A DNA stretch of 64,000 bases from Flavobacterium sp. LC2016-13 (GTDB lineage: Bacteria; Bacteroidota; Bacteroidia; Flavobacteriales; Flavobacteriaceae). The stretch covers positions 1 through 64,000 of the forward strand of contig NZ_WMDQ01000005.1 of the NCBI RefSeq assembly GCF_009707955.1. The letters run 5' to 3'. The notes beneath the pieces are model-generated. The model made no database searches and was not told the origin of the DNA. It was given only the letters and a program-made list of their open reading frames with translations. Made by a program: the position numbers and the translations under genes. Shown piece by piece: positions 18,452 through 25,496 of this stretch (the first letter of the stretch is position 1; the number at the start of each line of letters is the position of its first letter).

Positions 18452-19159
18452 ATGTTTCAATTCAAACAATTTTCAGTTCTACAAGACAAAACTGCTATGA
18501 AAGTAGGAACAGATGGTGTTTTATTAGGTGCCTGGGCTCCGGTAAATCATAATCCGTTTAGTGTTTTGGATATTGGTGCGGGAACGGGAATTATTGCTTT
18601 GATGCTGGCTCAGCGAACTCATGCAGAACAAATTGATGCTCTTGAAATTGATGAAGATGCTTATGAGCAAGCTGTCGGAAATTTCGAAAATTCTCCTTGG
18701 GGCGATCGCTTATTTTGTTTTCATGCGGGTTTGGATGAATTTATAGATGAACCGGAAGACGAATACGATTTGATTGTTTCTAATCCTCCTTTTTATTCTG
18801 AAGATTACAAAACCGAAAATGAACAACGTGATTTAGCGCGTTTTCAGGACGCTATGCCTTTTGAAGAATTAATTGAAGCAGCTGATTTATTACTTTCAGA
18901 AAATGGAATATTTGCCGTAATTCTTCCATTCAAAGAAGAAGAGAATTTCATTGCTTTAGCAAAAGAGTCTGAATTATATCCAACAAAAATTACACGTGTA
19001 AAAGGAACTCCAACTTCTTTAATTAAACGCAGCTTATTGGCTTTTAGCCGAAATGAAAATCCTGAAATTGAAATCGATGAATTAACAATCGAAATCGACA
19101 GGCACATATATACTCCGGATTATATTGAATTGACTAAGGATTTTTATTTAAAATTTTAA
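18452..19159 (+). CDS. tRNA1(Val) adenine-37 N6-methyltransferase
   Basis: A 235-residue class I SAM-dependent methyltransferase. SAM motif I is VLDIGAGTGIIAL (about 32-44), and the N6-adenine catalytic motif NPPF lies in LIVSNPPFYSED (near residue 112). This is the TrmN6/YfiC family, which modifies A37 of tRNA1(Val). The N-terminal FKQFSVLQDKTAMKVGTDGVLLGAW is family typical. Its position after rpsP-rimM supports a translation-related role. The exact tRNA target is from family knowledge. Confidence 0.9.
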   Translation: MFQFKQFSVLQDKTAMKVGTDGVLLGAWAPVNHNPFSVLDIGAGTGIIALMLAQRTHAEQIDALEIDEDAYEQAVGNFENSPWGDRLFCFHAGLDEFIDEPEDEYDLIVSNPPFYSEDYKTENEQRDLARFQDAMPFEELIEAADLLLSENGIFAVILPFKEEENFIALAKESELYPTKITRVKGTPTSLIKRSLLAFSRNENPEIEIDELTIEIDRHIYTPDYIELTKDFYLKF

Positions 19160-19210
19160 TTTTAACATAGAGAGAAAGCCACAGCTCCCTCTCTATAACT
19201 TATTATATAA

Positions 19211-19390
19211 TTATCTTTGGCAGCACCAGCTTCCCGGATATTGTACAGGATAAACTCCTCCACAAGTTGGACTTGGATTCACACAATAGCCTGTTGCATC
19301 AGAATATCTCGAATCTCCTCCTTTTATTGATTTTTGTTCTTTTTCAGTTAACTTTTCAACCCCTTGTAAGTTCAAAACTTTTTTTAACAT
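19211..19390 (-). CDS. GG-leader cysteine-rich peptide A
   Basis: A 59-residue secreted-peptide precursor read directly from the DNA. The leader (residues 1-25) begins MLKKVLNLQGVEKLT and ends in KSIKGG, a double-glycine processing site. The 34-residue core holds four cysteines (one, then CGG, then a final CC pair: YC, TCGG, WCCQR). It is expected to be cut after GG by the C39 ABC exporter encoded upstream (21083-23275). It lies downstream of the HlyD gene, with a CTCAA/TTGAG palindrome 28 bases before its start. The leader closely matches those of six other peptides in the locus. No maturation enzyme of lanthipeptide or radical-SAM type is nearby. Antibacterial or signalling function is inferred. 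Confidence 0.8.
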   Translation of the reverse strand: MLKKVLNLQGVEKLTEKEQKSIKGGDSRYSDATGYCVNPSPTCGGVYPVQYPGSWCCQR

Positions 19391-19784
19391 AATTTAAAAT
19401 TTATACATTTGTTAATAACTCAATCATTTTTAGACACTTGAGTCTTATGTCTACTCTTGCGCAAGAATATCTTAATTCGTTTTAGAATTATAGAAAAAAG
19501 AGCCATTCAACGGGGGAGTTGAAAATTAAAATGACATAAAAATGTTAGCCTATGTGAGAAGTGATTTCTTCTTTTATTTACAAAATCAGCACACAATCAT
19601 CCGTTATAATAAATGAGTTATAACAAAACCACCATCAAAGCAATTATGTAAAACTAACCTTATAAAGATAAATATTGATCTTTTAAATTGAAGGAAAAAA
19701 GAAGTTAATTAGAAACATTTTTTTACTAATTTGTTAAATTAAAAATTGGCAAAAAAAATGAAGCTTTAAATTATTAGAATAATG
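19391..19784. other. intergenic region between peptide A and hlyD-like gene
   Basis: Nothing convincingly coding in these 394 bases. It contains the palindrome upstream of peptide A (19418-19443) and a GTTATAA/TTATAAC inverted pair near 19603-19625. The A/T-rich remainder shows no recognisable element. Confidence 0.5.
19418..19453 (-). promoter_or_regulatory. peptide-locus palindrome, copy 1
   Basis: ACTCAA (19418-19423) and TTGAGT (19438-19443) are separated by 14 bases, 28 bases upstream of peptide A. The spacer and geometry match the sites at 24073 and 25440. Candidate operator or leader hairpin. Confidence 0.6.
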
Positions 19785-21080
19785 CTAAACTTGTTCAAAA
19801 ATACTTTTAAACTGATATAAAATTCTTTCGAGCAAACGTAAATCTTCGGTTACAATTTCGGCGCTTCCTTTCATTTCCTGTTGAAATAGAATTTGTTTCT
19901 TATACGAAGTTTTTAATCCGTTTGGAAGCGCAACATCCAATAACAAATTTCCATCTTTGTCCGGAACCAAAGAAATATTTTGAATTTTACCATATAAAAC
20001 TCCAAATTCTCTATCTGGAAAATTTGACAAGCGTATATTCACTTTTTGTCCTACTTTTATTTTTCCGGAATTCAGTGCCGGCGCTTTTACTTTGCCCACA
20101 AAACCATTTTTAGCATCTGGGATAATAGAAAACACATTATCGCCGGAATTTATCGTTTGATTTTCTGTCCAGACCTGCAAAAAAGTAACAACACCACTGA
20201 CTGATGATTTTAACGTATAATTCAATTCCCAGTCTTTTATCACTTTTTTAAGCTGATAAAATGATTGTGCCATATTGCGTCCTAAATTTACCTCTTCTTT
20301 AGTGCTATTTATATGGGAATTCTGACTTGATTTTGTATTATCGATCAAAGACGACCTTAATTGAGAAATAGACGATAAAAGACTCTTATAATTCTTCTGT
20401 GCCTGTAGATAAGTTAGTTTTTTAGCTTCCATTTCCTGAGTCGAAACAATTCCTTTATTAAAAAGCGTTTCAAAACGGGCAACTTCATTTTTTTGAAGCT
20501 GTAATTCGCTTTCATTGATTAGTTTTTGCTGTTGCAGAATATCCAATCTTTCTTTTATTTGAATATTTTCAGAACTCTGAGCCCTGTTCTCTACTTCAAA
20601 AGGCTGTAAATCTTTGTTTAATTCATGTGCCTGATAATCTTTTTGAAAAACAGCGTAAGCACTTTCTATTTCTCCTAATTGTGCATTTTTGAGCAAAGCA
20701 AACGGAAAATCTTTTTTTGAATCATTTACAGAATAACTATCAACTATTCTTTTTAATAAAAAAACATCATTGTAATTAGCCGTGTTTTCAATAATAGCCA
20801 ATGTTGTGTTTTTTTCTATTATTGCTTTATTTTTTACCAAAATGGCTTCAATTCGGCCTGAGGTTTTAGAAACTATTTTTTCTGGCGGAATGTTGGTCGT
20901 AATCACAATTTCTGTATTGACCACATCCGGATATTTAATAAACCAGGAAACAAAAAATAGCATAAAAATGATCACGAAAATCAAAACTGTTCCCCAACGT
21001 ATCATCCAGTGTGGTACTTTGGTGAGAATGTCCTGAACTTCTTCACTTCTTAATTCGAATGTAGTATTATCGTCAGCCAT
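19785..21080 (-). CDS. HlyD-family secretion adaptor
   Basis: A 431-residue periplasmic adaptor. One N-terminal membrane segment (about 28-50: WGTVLIFVIIFMLFFVSWFI) follows a short cytoplasmic tail. A biotinyl-lipoyl-like region (TSGRIEAILVKNKAIIEKNTTLAII) leads to a long coiled coil (about 150-265, Gln/Lys/Glu-rich) and then a C-terminal beta-barrel. In type 1-like export it bridges the inner-membrane ABC exporter and an outer-membrane channel. It lies 2 bases after the C39 ABC transporter gene, so the two are almost certainly co-transcribed. No TolC is encoded in the locus; an unlinked TolC-type channel is presumably used. Confidence 0.92.
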   Translation of the reverse strand: MADDNTTFELRSEEVQDILTKVPHWMIRWGTVLIFVIIFMLFFVSWFIKYPDVVNTEIVITTNIPPEKIVSKTSGRIEAILVKNKAIIEKNTTLAIIENTANYNDVFLLKRIVDSYSVNDSKKDFPFALLKNAQLGEIESAYAVFQKDYQAHELNKDLQPFEVENRAQSSENIQIKERLDILQQQKLINESELQLQKNEVARFETLFNKGIVSTQEMEAKKLTYLQAQKNYKSLLSSISQLRSSLIDNTKSSQNSHINSTKEEVNLGRNMAQSFYQLKKVIKDWELNYTLKSSVSGVVTFLQVWTENQTINSGDNVFSIIPDAKNGFVGKVKAPALNSGKIKVGQKVNIRLSNFPDREFGVLYGKIQNISLVPDKDGNLLLDVALPNGLKTSYKKQILFQQEMKGSAEIVTEDLRLLERILYQFKSIFEQV

Positions 21081-21082
21081 GA

Positions 21083-23275
21083 TTAATTTCCTAATTGTAA
21101 TTGATTTCTAACCAGCTCAAAATAATTCCCTTTTTGTTCTACTAAAGCAGAATGAGAACCGATTTCGATAATTTTTCCTTTGTCTAAAACCACAATCTGG
21201 TCTGCATTCATAACCGTGCTTAAACGATGTGCAATAACAACAACTGTTTTATCTTTAAAGAAAATATCCAGTTTGCGCATAATTTCTCTTTCATTATTGG
21301 CATCTAAAGCGGATGTGGCTTCATCAAAAAATAATATTTCAGGGTTTTTATAAACAGCCCTTGCTATAAGTAAACGTTGTTTTTGTCCGCTGCTCATTCC
21401 TAAACCTTCTGCACCAATTTTTGTATTATACCCGAGCGGTAAACCACTTATATATTCTTTTATATTCGCTACATCTGCAGCATAAACCAATCGCTCTTTG
21501 TCTACTTTATCAACTCCAATGGCAATATTATTGGCAATTGTATCACTAAAAATAAAACCTTCCTGCATTACGGCCCCAATATTGGATCGCCATGCTTTTT
21601 GAGAAATATTTTTCAAATGTGTATTTCCAATATTAATTTCACCACTATTGGGTTCATAAAATTTAAGCAACAATTTCATAAGTGTCGTTTTTCCGCTTCC
21701 GCTAACGCCTACTATTGCGGTAACTTTATTGGCAGGAATTATTAAACTTAAATTTTCCAGAACAGGAACATCAGATCCTAAATAACGATACGAAATATTT
21801 TTTATATCGATATCCGTATCATACGGAACATCACTAGTTTGATGGACTTCTTGTTGTGTTTCATCTTCTTTTTCATGAATTTCAGATAATCTTGCCAATG
21901 ATATTTTTGCATCCTGAAGTTCTCGTACAAACTCAATAAGTTGTGTAATTGGCCCGTTTAAACTTCCTACGATCGAACTTATCGCCAACATCATACCCAG
22001 TGTGATGGAACCATCAATAACTAATTTGGCGGAAAGAAATATGATGAAAATATTTTTTAATTCATTTATTACAGAAGAACCTATTGTTTGGGTTTGTTCT
22101 AAAATCAATCCTTTTATCGAAACCCTAAATAATCTTGCCTGAACATATTCCCAACCCCAGCGCTTTTGCTTTTCGGCATTATGGAGCTTTATTTCCTGCA
22201 TTCCGTTAATGAGTTCCATTACTTTGCTTTGCTCTTGAGAAACCTCTGCAAAACGTTTATAATCGAGAACTTCTCTTCTTTTTAAAAACAAAGTAATCCA
22301 GCCAAAATAAAATATACTTCCGACGAAAAACACTAAAAATATCTGAATATTAAAGTACGCCAAAACGCCTCCCATAACTATCATGTTGATCACAGAAAAC
22401 AAAACGTTTAATGAAGATGTGGTAAGAATTCTTTCGATTCTACGATGATCATTAATTCTTTGCATAATATCACCTGTCATGCGAACATCAAAAAATGAAA
22501 TGGGCAGATTCATTAATTTAATGAAGAAATCAGAGATCAGCGATATATTTATTCTTGTAGAAAGATGTAATAATATCCAGCTTCTGATAAGCTCTAAACC
22601 TGTTCTTCCTGCAAAGAGAAATAATTGCGCAAAAAGAATCAGATAAATAAAATGTATATTTTGGTTTTGTATCCCAATATCAACAATACTTTGAGTCAAA
22701 AAAGGAAAAATCAGCTGCAACAAAGTACTTGCCAAAAGTCCAATACTTAATTGAACCAAAAATGATTTGTATCTCAGGACATATTGAGACAACAATCCAA
22801 ATCCTATACCTTTTTTATCTTCTTTATCAAATTCAGTCTGAAAGAATTTTGGTGTTGCTTCAACCAATAATGCAATTCCTTCCTGAGTAGATTCACCAGC
22901 ATTATTTCCTATCCATAATTTGATGAATTCTTTTTTGGTATACTCAATTAACCCAAAAGCAGGATCAGAAACGTAATAAATTCCTTTTTTGATTTTATAA
23001 AGTACTACATAGTGATTTTGATTCCAATGCAGAATACAAGGTAATGGTGCTTCTTCTAATCTTTTTGCATTTAATTTAACCCCTAAAGTCCTGAAACCAA
23101 TTTTCTCTGCAGCGTCGCTCAAAAAAAGCAAATTACTTCCTTCACGAGTTGTTTCGCTAGTATCTCGCAACTCCTGAATATGAATCGTTTTCCCGTAATG
23201 TTTAGCTATTATTTTTAAACATGTAGGTCCACAATCCTTATGATCTGCCTGTCTGTAATTGGTGAATTTTTTCAA
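21083..23275 (-). CDS. C39 peptidase-containing ABC exporter
   Basis: A 730-residue bifunctional exporter. The N-terminal C39 cysteine peptidase (1-130) has catalytic Cys15 in KDCGPTCL, His in NHYVVLY and Asp in YYVSDPAFG. The membrane domain (about 165-450) has six segments. The nucleotide-binding domain shows Walker A GVSGSGKTT, signature SSGQKQR, Walker B ILFFDEATSALD and H-loop IAHRLST. The family cuts double-glycine leaders and exports the core peptide. All motifs are intact. The neighbouring GG-leader peptides are the obvious substrates, and the HlyD adaptor follows after 2 bases. Confidence 0.96.
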   Translation of the reverse strand: MKKFTNYRQADHKDCGPTCLKIIAKHYGKTIHIQELRDTSETTREGSNLLFLSDAAEKIGFRTLGVKLNAKRLEEAPLPCILHWNQNHYVVLYKIKKGIYYVSDPAFGLIEYTKKEFIKLWIGNNAGESTQEGIALLVEATPKFFQTEFDKEDKKGIGFGLLSQYVLRYKSFLVQLSIGLLASTLLQLIFPFLTQSIVDIGIQNQNIHFIYLILFAQLFLFAGRTGLELIRSWILLHLSTRINISLISDFFIKLMNLPISFFDVRMTGDIMQRINDHRRIERILTTSSLNVLFSVINMIVMGGVLAYFNIQIFLVFFVGSIFYFGWITLFLKRREVLDYKRFAEVSQEQSKVMELINGMQEIKLHNAEKQKRWGWEYVQARLFRVSIKGLILEQTQTIGSSVINELKNIFIIFLSAKLVIDGSITLGMMLAISSIVGSLNGPITQLIEFVRELQDAKISLARLSEIHEKEDETQQEVHQTSDVPYDTDIDIKNISYRYLGSDVPVLENLSLIIPANKVTAIVGVSGSGKTTLMKLLLKFYEPNSGEINIGNTHLKNISQKAWRSNIGAVMQEGFIFSDTIANNIAIGVDKVDKERLVYAADVANIKEYISGLPLGYNTKIGAEGLGMSSGQKQRLLIARAVYKNPEILFFDEATSALDANNEREIMRKLDIFFKDKTVVVIAHRLSTVMNADQIVVLDKGKIIEIGSHSALVEQKGNYFELVRNQLQLGN

Positions 23276-23592
23276 TTCTTAATTGGTTTATTTTATAGCA
23301 ATATTATACAAAAATTCTTAAAAAATGAATACAGTTGTTAAAATATCCAAATGAAAATTTTTGATTTAATTAATTTTGTTTATTTCAAACAACACATATT
23401 TTCAAAACCTGAGATACACTTTAATCACTTTTAGATTTTATATATAAAACAGAATTTTTTATCGAAACAGAAAAGCTTTGCTAAACAAATAGCAAAGCTT
23501 TTATTATTATTTCAATTCTATGGGCAATAGCGTTCTTTTTCCTAATTGATTATCTTTAAGACACTTAAAACTCTATTTAACCTATTTAATTT
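23276..23592. other. gap between the ABC exporter and peptide B
   Basis: No gene in these 317 bases. The only clear structure is the stem-loop at 23471-23502, which probably ends the peptide B transcript. Confidence 0.5.
23471..23502 (-). terminator. stem-loop downstream of peptide B
   Basis: AAAAGCTTTGCT / AGCAAAGCTTTT around loop AAACAAAT. A 12-bp perfect stem, placed downstream of peptide B on the minus strand. The T-run on that strand is weak. Confidence 0.65.
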
Positions 23593-23772
23593 CTAAGAAT
23601 CTAAAGGACAATTGTGATCAATAACACCTCCGCAACCTTCGCCGTCCATAACGATACCAGCAAAAGTACCATCAGGACAATAACAAGCTACGGGACCTCC
23701 TCCTCCTATTAAACTTTTTTGCTCATTTTTACTCAAAACCTCAACTCCTTTTAAATTTTTTAAACTTTTCAT
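23593..23772 (-). CDS. GG-leader cysteine-rich peptide B
   Basis: A 59-residue precursor read from the DNA. The leader MKSLKNLKGVEVLSKNEQKS ends in LIGG, followed by two more glycines. The core of about 35 residues contains four cysteines (ACYC, GEGCGG, HNC). The core phrase YCPDGT also occurs in peptide E, which suggests duplication within the family. The first residues differ from the MLKK/MLKN start of the others. Predicted substrate of the C39 exporter whose gene begins 317 bases downstream. Confidence 0.78.
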   Translation of the reverse strand: MKSLKNLKGVEVLSKNEQKSLIGGGGPVACYCPDGTFAGIVMDGEGCGGVIDHNCPLDS

Positions 23773-23868
23773 GATTTGTTTTGTTTTTGTTTGATATTAA
23801 ATTAGTGCTTTAACAAGATAGATTACTTAATTACAGTCCTATCTACTTCTTAATTTTAAATAACCGGT

Positions 23869-24045
23869 TTATGGTTTAATTTGCTCACAGTGACCTTCAC
23901 CCCCCTGATCATAGCCCACACAATGATGTCCTACGGCACAAACAGGATCTCCATAAAAACTACAAGCAATTCCTCCCTTAATAGATTGTTTCTGCTCTCT
24001 TGTTAATTCCTGAGTCCCTTCTAATTTTAAAATTTTCTTTAACAT
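23869..24045 (-). CDS. GG-leader cysteine-rich peptide C
   Basis: A 58-residue precursor read from the DNA. The leader MLKKILKLEGTQELTREQKQ ends in SIKGG (residue 25). The core has four cysteines (IACSF, PVCAV, HHCVG, GHCEQ) and several Gly and His residues. The upstream palindrome CTTCAA-N14-TTGAAG is 28 bases before the start. Same processing and export is predicted as for the others. Function unknown. Confidence 0.78.
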   Translation of the reverse strand: MLKKILKLEGTQELTREQKQSIKGGIACSFYGDPVCAVGHHCVGYDQGGEGHCEQIKP

Positions 24046-24072
24046 AATTACGGTTTTTTTGATTTGTTAATA

Positions 24073-24098
24073 CTTCAATCATTTTAAGACATTTGAAG
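24073..24098 (-). promoter_or_regulatory. peptide-locus palindrome, copy 2
   Basis: CTTCAA (24073-24078), 14 bases, TTGAAG (24093-24098), 28 bases upstream of peptide C. Spacer TCATTTTAAGACAT is the same as at 25446-25459. TCTGTCT follows on the plus strand in both. Confidence 0.65.
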
Positions 24099-24156
24099 CT
24101 TCTGTCTATTTTAATTTGTATTTATACTAAAATTCATACAACATTAATTTTGACGT

Positions 24157-24190
24157 AAAAAAAACAGAGAGAATAACTCCTCTCTGTTTA
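24157..24190 (-). terminator. terminator downstream of peptide D
   Basis: AAACAGAGAG / CTCTCTGTTT stem, with a run of seven T on the minus strand immediately after. It should end transcripts coming from peptides E and D. Confidence 0.75.
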
Positions 24191-24432
24191 AATATCTAAA
24201 AAAGTGTAAAATGTAATAACACAATTTTCTCTAGGAATGGCACTGGTTAGCCCTAACCAATTAAAACCAACTCAGTGACCACCTTTCCTGAGAATCCCGA
24301 CACCAATCATCAATGTTGGGATATTTGCTCAATGTTCCACGATCGAGCGCCTACAAATTAAAAAAAACATGACTAAATTTTAATAAGGCTGTATTGTATT
24401 ACTGTTTTATTGTTAAAAGTTTAAGAAAAAAA

Positions 24433-24624
24433 CTAGCAACAAAGACGATTTGAATCACAAACACCAGCTGTAGTATCCAACGGACACGTTTGGCCAACAG
24501 ATATTAAAACACATCCGGCTTCGATTGCAAAAACCCAACATTCAGGAATTCCTCCCTTGATTGTTTTCTGCTCAATTTTGGTTATTACTTGAGCGGTTTC
24601 CAGGTTTAAAATTTTCTTTAACAT
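24433..24624 (-). CDS. GG-leader cysteine-rich peptide D
   Basis: A 63-residue precursor. The leader MLKKILNLETAQVITKIEQK ends in TIKGG at residue 25. The 38-residue core has six cysteines (PEC, AGC, QTC, GVC and a terminal CC), more than most of its neighbours, and hydrophobic stretches (WVFAIEAG, VLISVG). It lies 27 bases after peptide E and was probably transcribed with it, with a terminator about 240 bases downstream. The terminal CC recalls the CC pair of peptide A. Confidence 0.82.
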   Translation of the reverse strand: MLKKILNLETAQVITKIEQKTIKGGIPECWVFAIEAGCVLISVGQTCPLDTTAGVCDSNRLCC

Positions 24625-24651
24625 ATATATATTATAATGAGCGATAAAAAA

Positions 24652-24891
24652 TTATAATTCAGGATTTGGTGCAAGAGGAAATTTACAGTTGCCTGTGCTT
24701 CCTTCTTCTAATCCGGGAATTGTTCCGTCAGGGCAATATGAAAAACAATAAGCGCTTACCTTGTGGTTTGATGAATTATAACAAAAACATTTACAATTAT
24801 CAGGCTGAACCGGTAATCCACCTAAAATGCTTTTTTGCTCTTTTATACTTAGCATTTGAGCTCCATCCAGATTTATAATATTTTTTAGCAT
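24652..24891 (-). CDS. GG-leader cysteine-rich peptide E
   Basis: A 79-residue precursor, the longest of the set. The ATG at 24891 is preferred because it begins the family leader (MLKNIINLDGAQMLS); an upstream TTG at 24909 would add six residues. The leader ends in SILGG. The core has six cysteines (NCKCFC, AYC, SYC, GNC) and the phrase YCPDGT shared with peptide B. It ends Pro-rich (FPLAPNPEL). Same exporter predicted. Confidence 0.8.
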   Translation of the reverse strand: MLKNIINLDGAQMLSIKEQKSILGGLPVQPDNCKCFCYNSSNHKVSAYCFSYCPDGTIPGLEEGSTGNCKFPLAPNPEL

Positions 24892-24950
24892 AATTTTATT
24901 TTTTAGCAATCATTCTTTATTAACTATAAAATCAACCCTTTTGTTAAGTA

Positions 24951-24976
24951 ACAGAGGAATTTTTCATTTCCTCTGT
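24951..24976 (-). terminator. stem-loop downstream of peptide F
   Basis: ACAGAGGAA (24951-24959) pairs with TTCCTCTGT (24968-24976) around an A/T loop. A perfect 9-bp stem between peptides F and E, with no strong T-run. It may end or process the transcript. Confidence 0.45.
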
Positions 24977-24999
24977 CCATCTTTAATTCTAAACTTAAA

Positions 25000-25152
25000 C
25001 TAGGCTCTTATACAACGCCAAGAATCATATTCGCAAATAGATCCTTTTGGACATGTTCCGTCCTCATAGCATGCTAATCCACCTTTGATAACTTTTTTTT
25101 CCTCTTTAGAAAGCTCTTGAGCTCCTTCAAGTTTTAAAATGTTTTTTAACAT
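25000..25152 (-). CDS. GG-leader cysteine-rich peptide F
   Basis: A 50-residue precursor read from the DNA. The leader MLKNILKLEGAQELSKEEKK ends in VIKGG at residue 25. The short 25-residue core has four cysteines (LACYE, GTCPKG, SICEY, WRCIRA), the smallest and most compact disulfide candidate of the set. A degenerate version of the locus palindrome lies upstream at 25185-25210. Confidence 0.8.
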   Translation of the reverse strand: MLKNILKLEGAQELSKEEKKVIKGGLACYEDGTCPKGSICEYDSWRCIRA

Positions 25153-25230
25153 AATGATTGTTTTTTGTTTGGGTTAATAATGGTCTTCAATACTTTTATA
25201 AAACAGTTGAAAATTTGTTTGTTCATTAAA

Positions 25231-25410
25231 TTAACAAAACTTTGTTCCGTTAGGCACGCAGTCCCAATAAGCTGGCACAGTTCCAAACTCTGTACATCTT
25301 TTCGCAAAAGAACCCTCGTTACAAACCGGAGCATTACCTCCAACTATTGTTTTTTGCTCATTTGCACTTAGTTCTTCAGCTCCTTCAAGGTTTAAAATAT
25401 TTTTTAGCAT
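25231..25410 (-). CDS. GG-leader cysteine-rich peptide G
   Basis: A 59-residue precursor read from the DNA. The leader MLKNILNLEGAEELSANEQK ends in TIVGG at residue 25. The 34-residue core has four cysteines (PVCNEG, KRCTEF, WDCVP, KFC at the C-terminus). The upstream palindrome is 30 bases before the start. It is the first peptide gene after the VKOR/thioredoxin fusion gene at 25497-27062, on the same strand and 86 bases downstream of it. Confidence 0.8.
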   Translation of the reverse strand: MLKNILNLEGAEELSANEQKTIVGGNAPVCNEGSFAKRCTEFGTVPAYWDCVPNGTKFC

Positions 25411-25439
25411 TACAATAAGGTTTTAATCTATTATTAACA

Positions 25440-25465
25440 CTTCAATCATTTTAAGACATTTGAAG
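25440..25465 (-). promoter_or_regulatory. peptide-locus palindrome, copy 3
   Basis: CTTCAA (25440-25445), spacer TCATTTTAAGACAT, TTGAAG (25460-25465), 30 bases upstream of peptide G. Same sequence and geometry as copy 2. Confidence 0.65.
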
Positions 25466-25496
25466 TTTCTGTCTGTAAATTACTGTGAGGGTAATT

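Larger units (their letters stand above)
24046..24432. other. gap between peptides C and D
   Basis: Contains the palindrome at 24073-24098, a terminator at 24157-24190 and an odd stretch at 24200-24360. That stretch is richer in G+C than its surroundings. On the minus strand it has a 29-codon open stretch (24350 to 24261, reading ..YPNIDDWCRDSQERW.. to a stop) that is preceded immediately by a stop codon. It may be a remnant of a lost gene or mobile element. I could not identify it. Confidence 0.4.

Noticed and set aside
24245..24290. Possible eighth GG-leader peptide ending in RKGGH
   Set aside because: No leader similarity and an immediate stop after GG.
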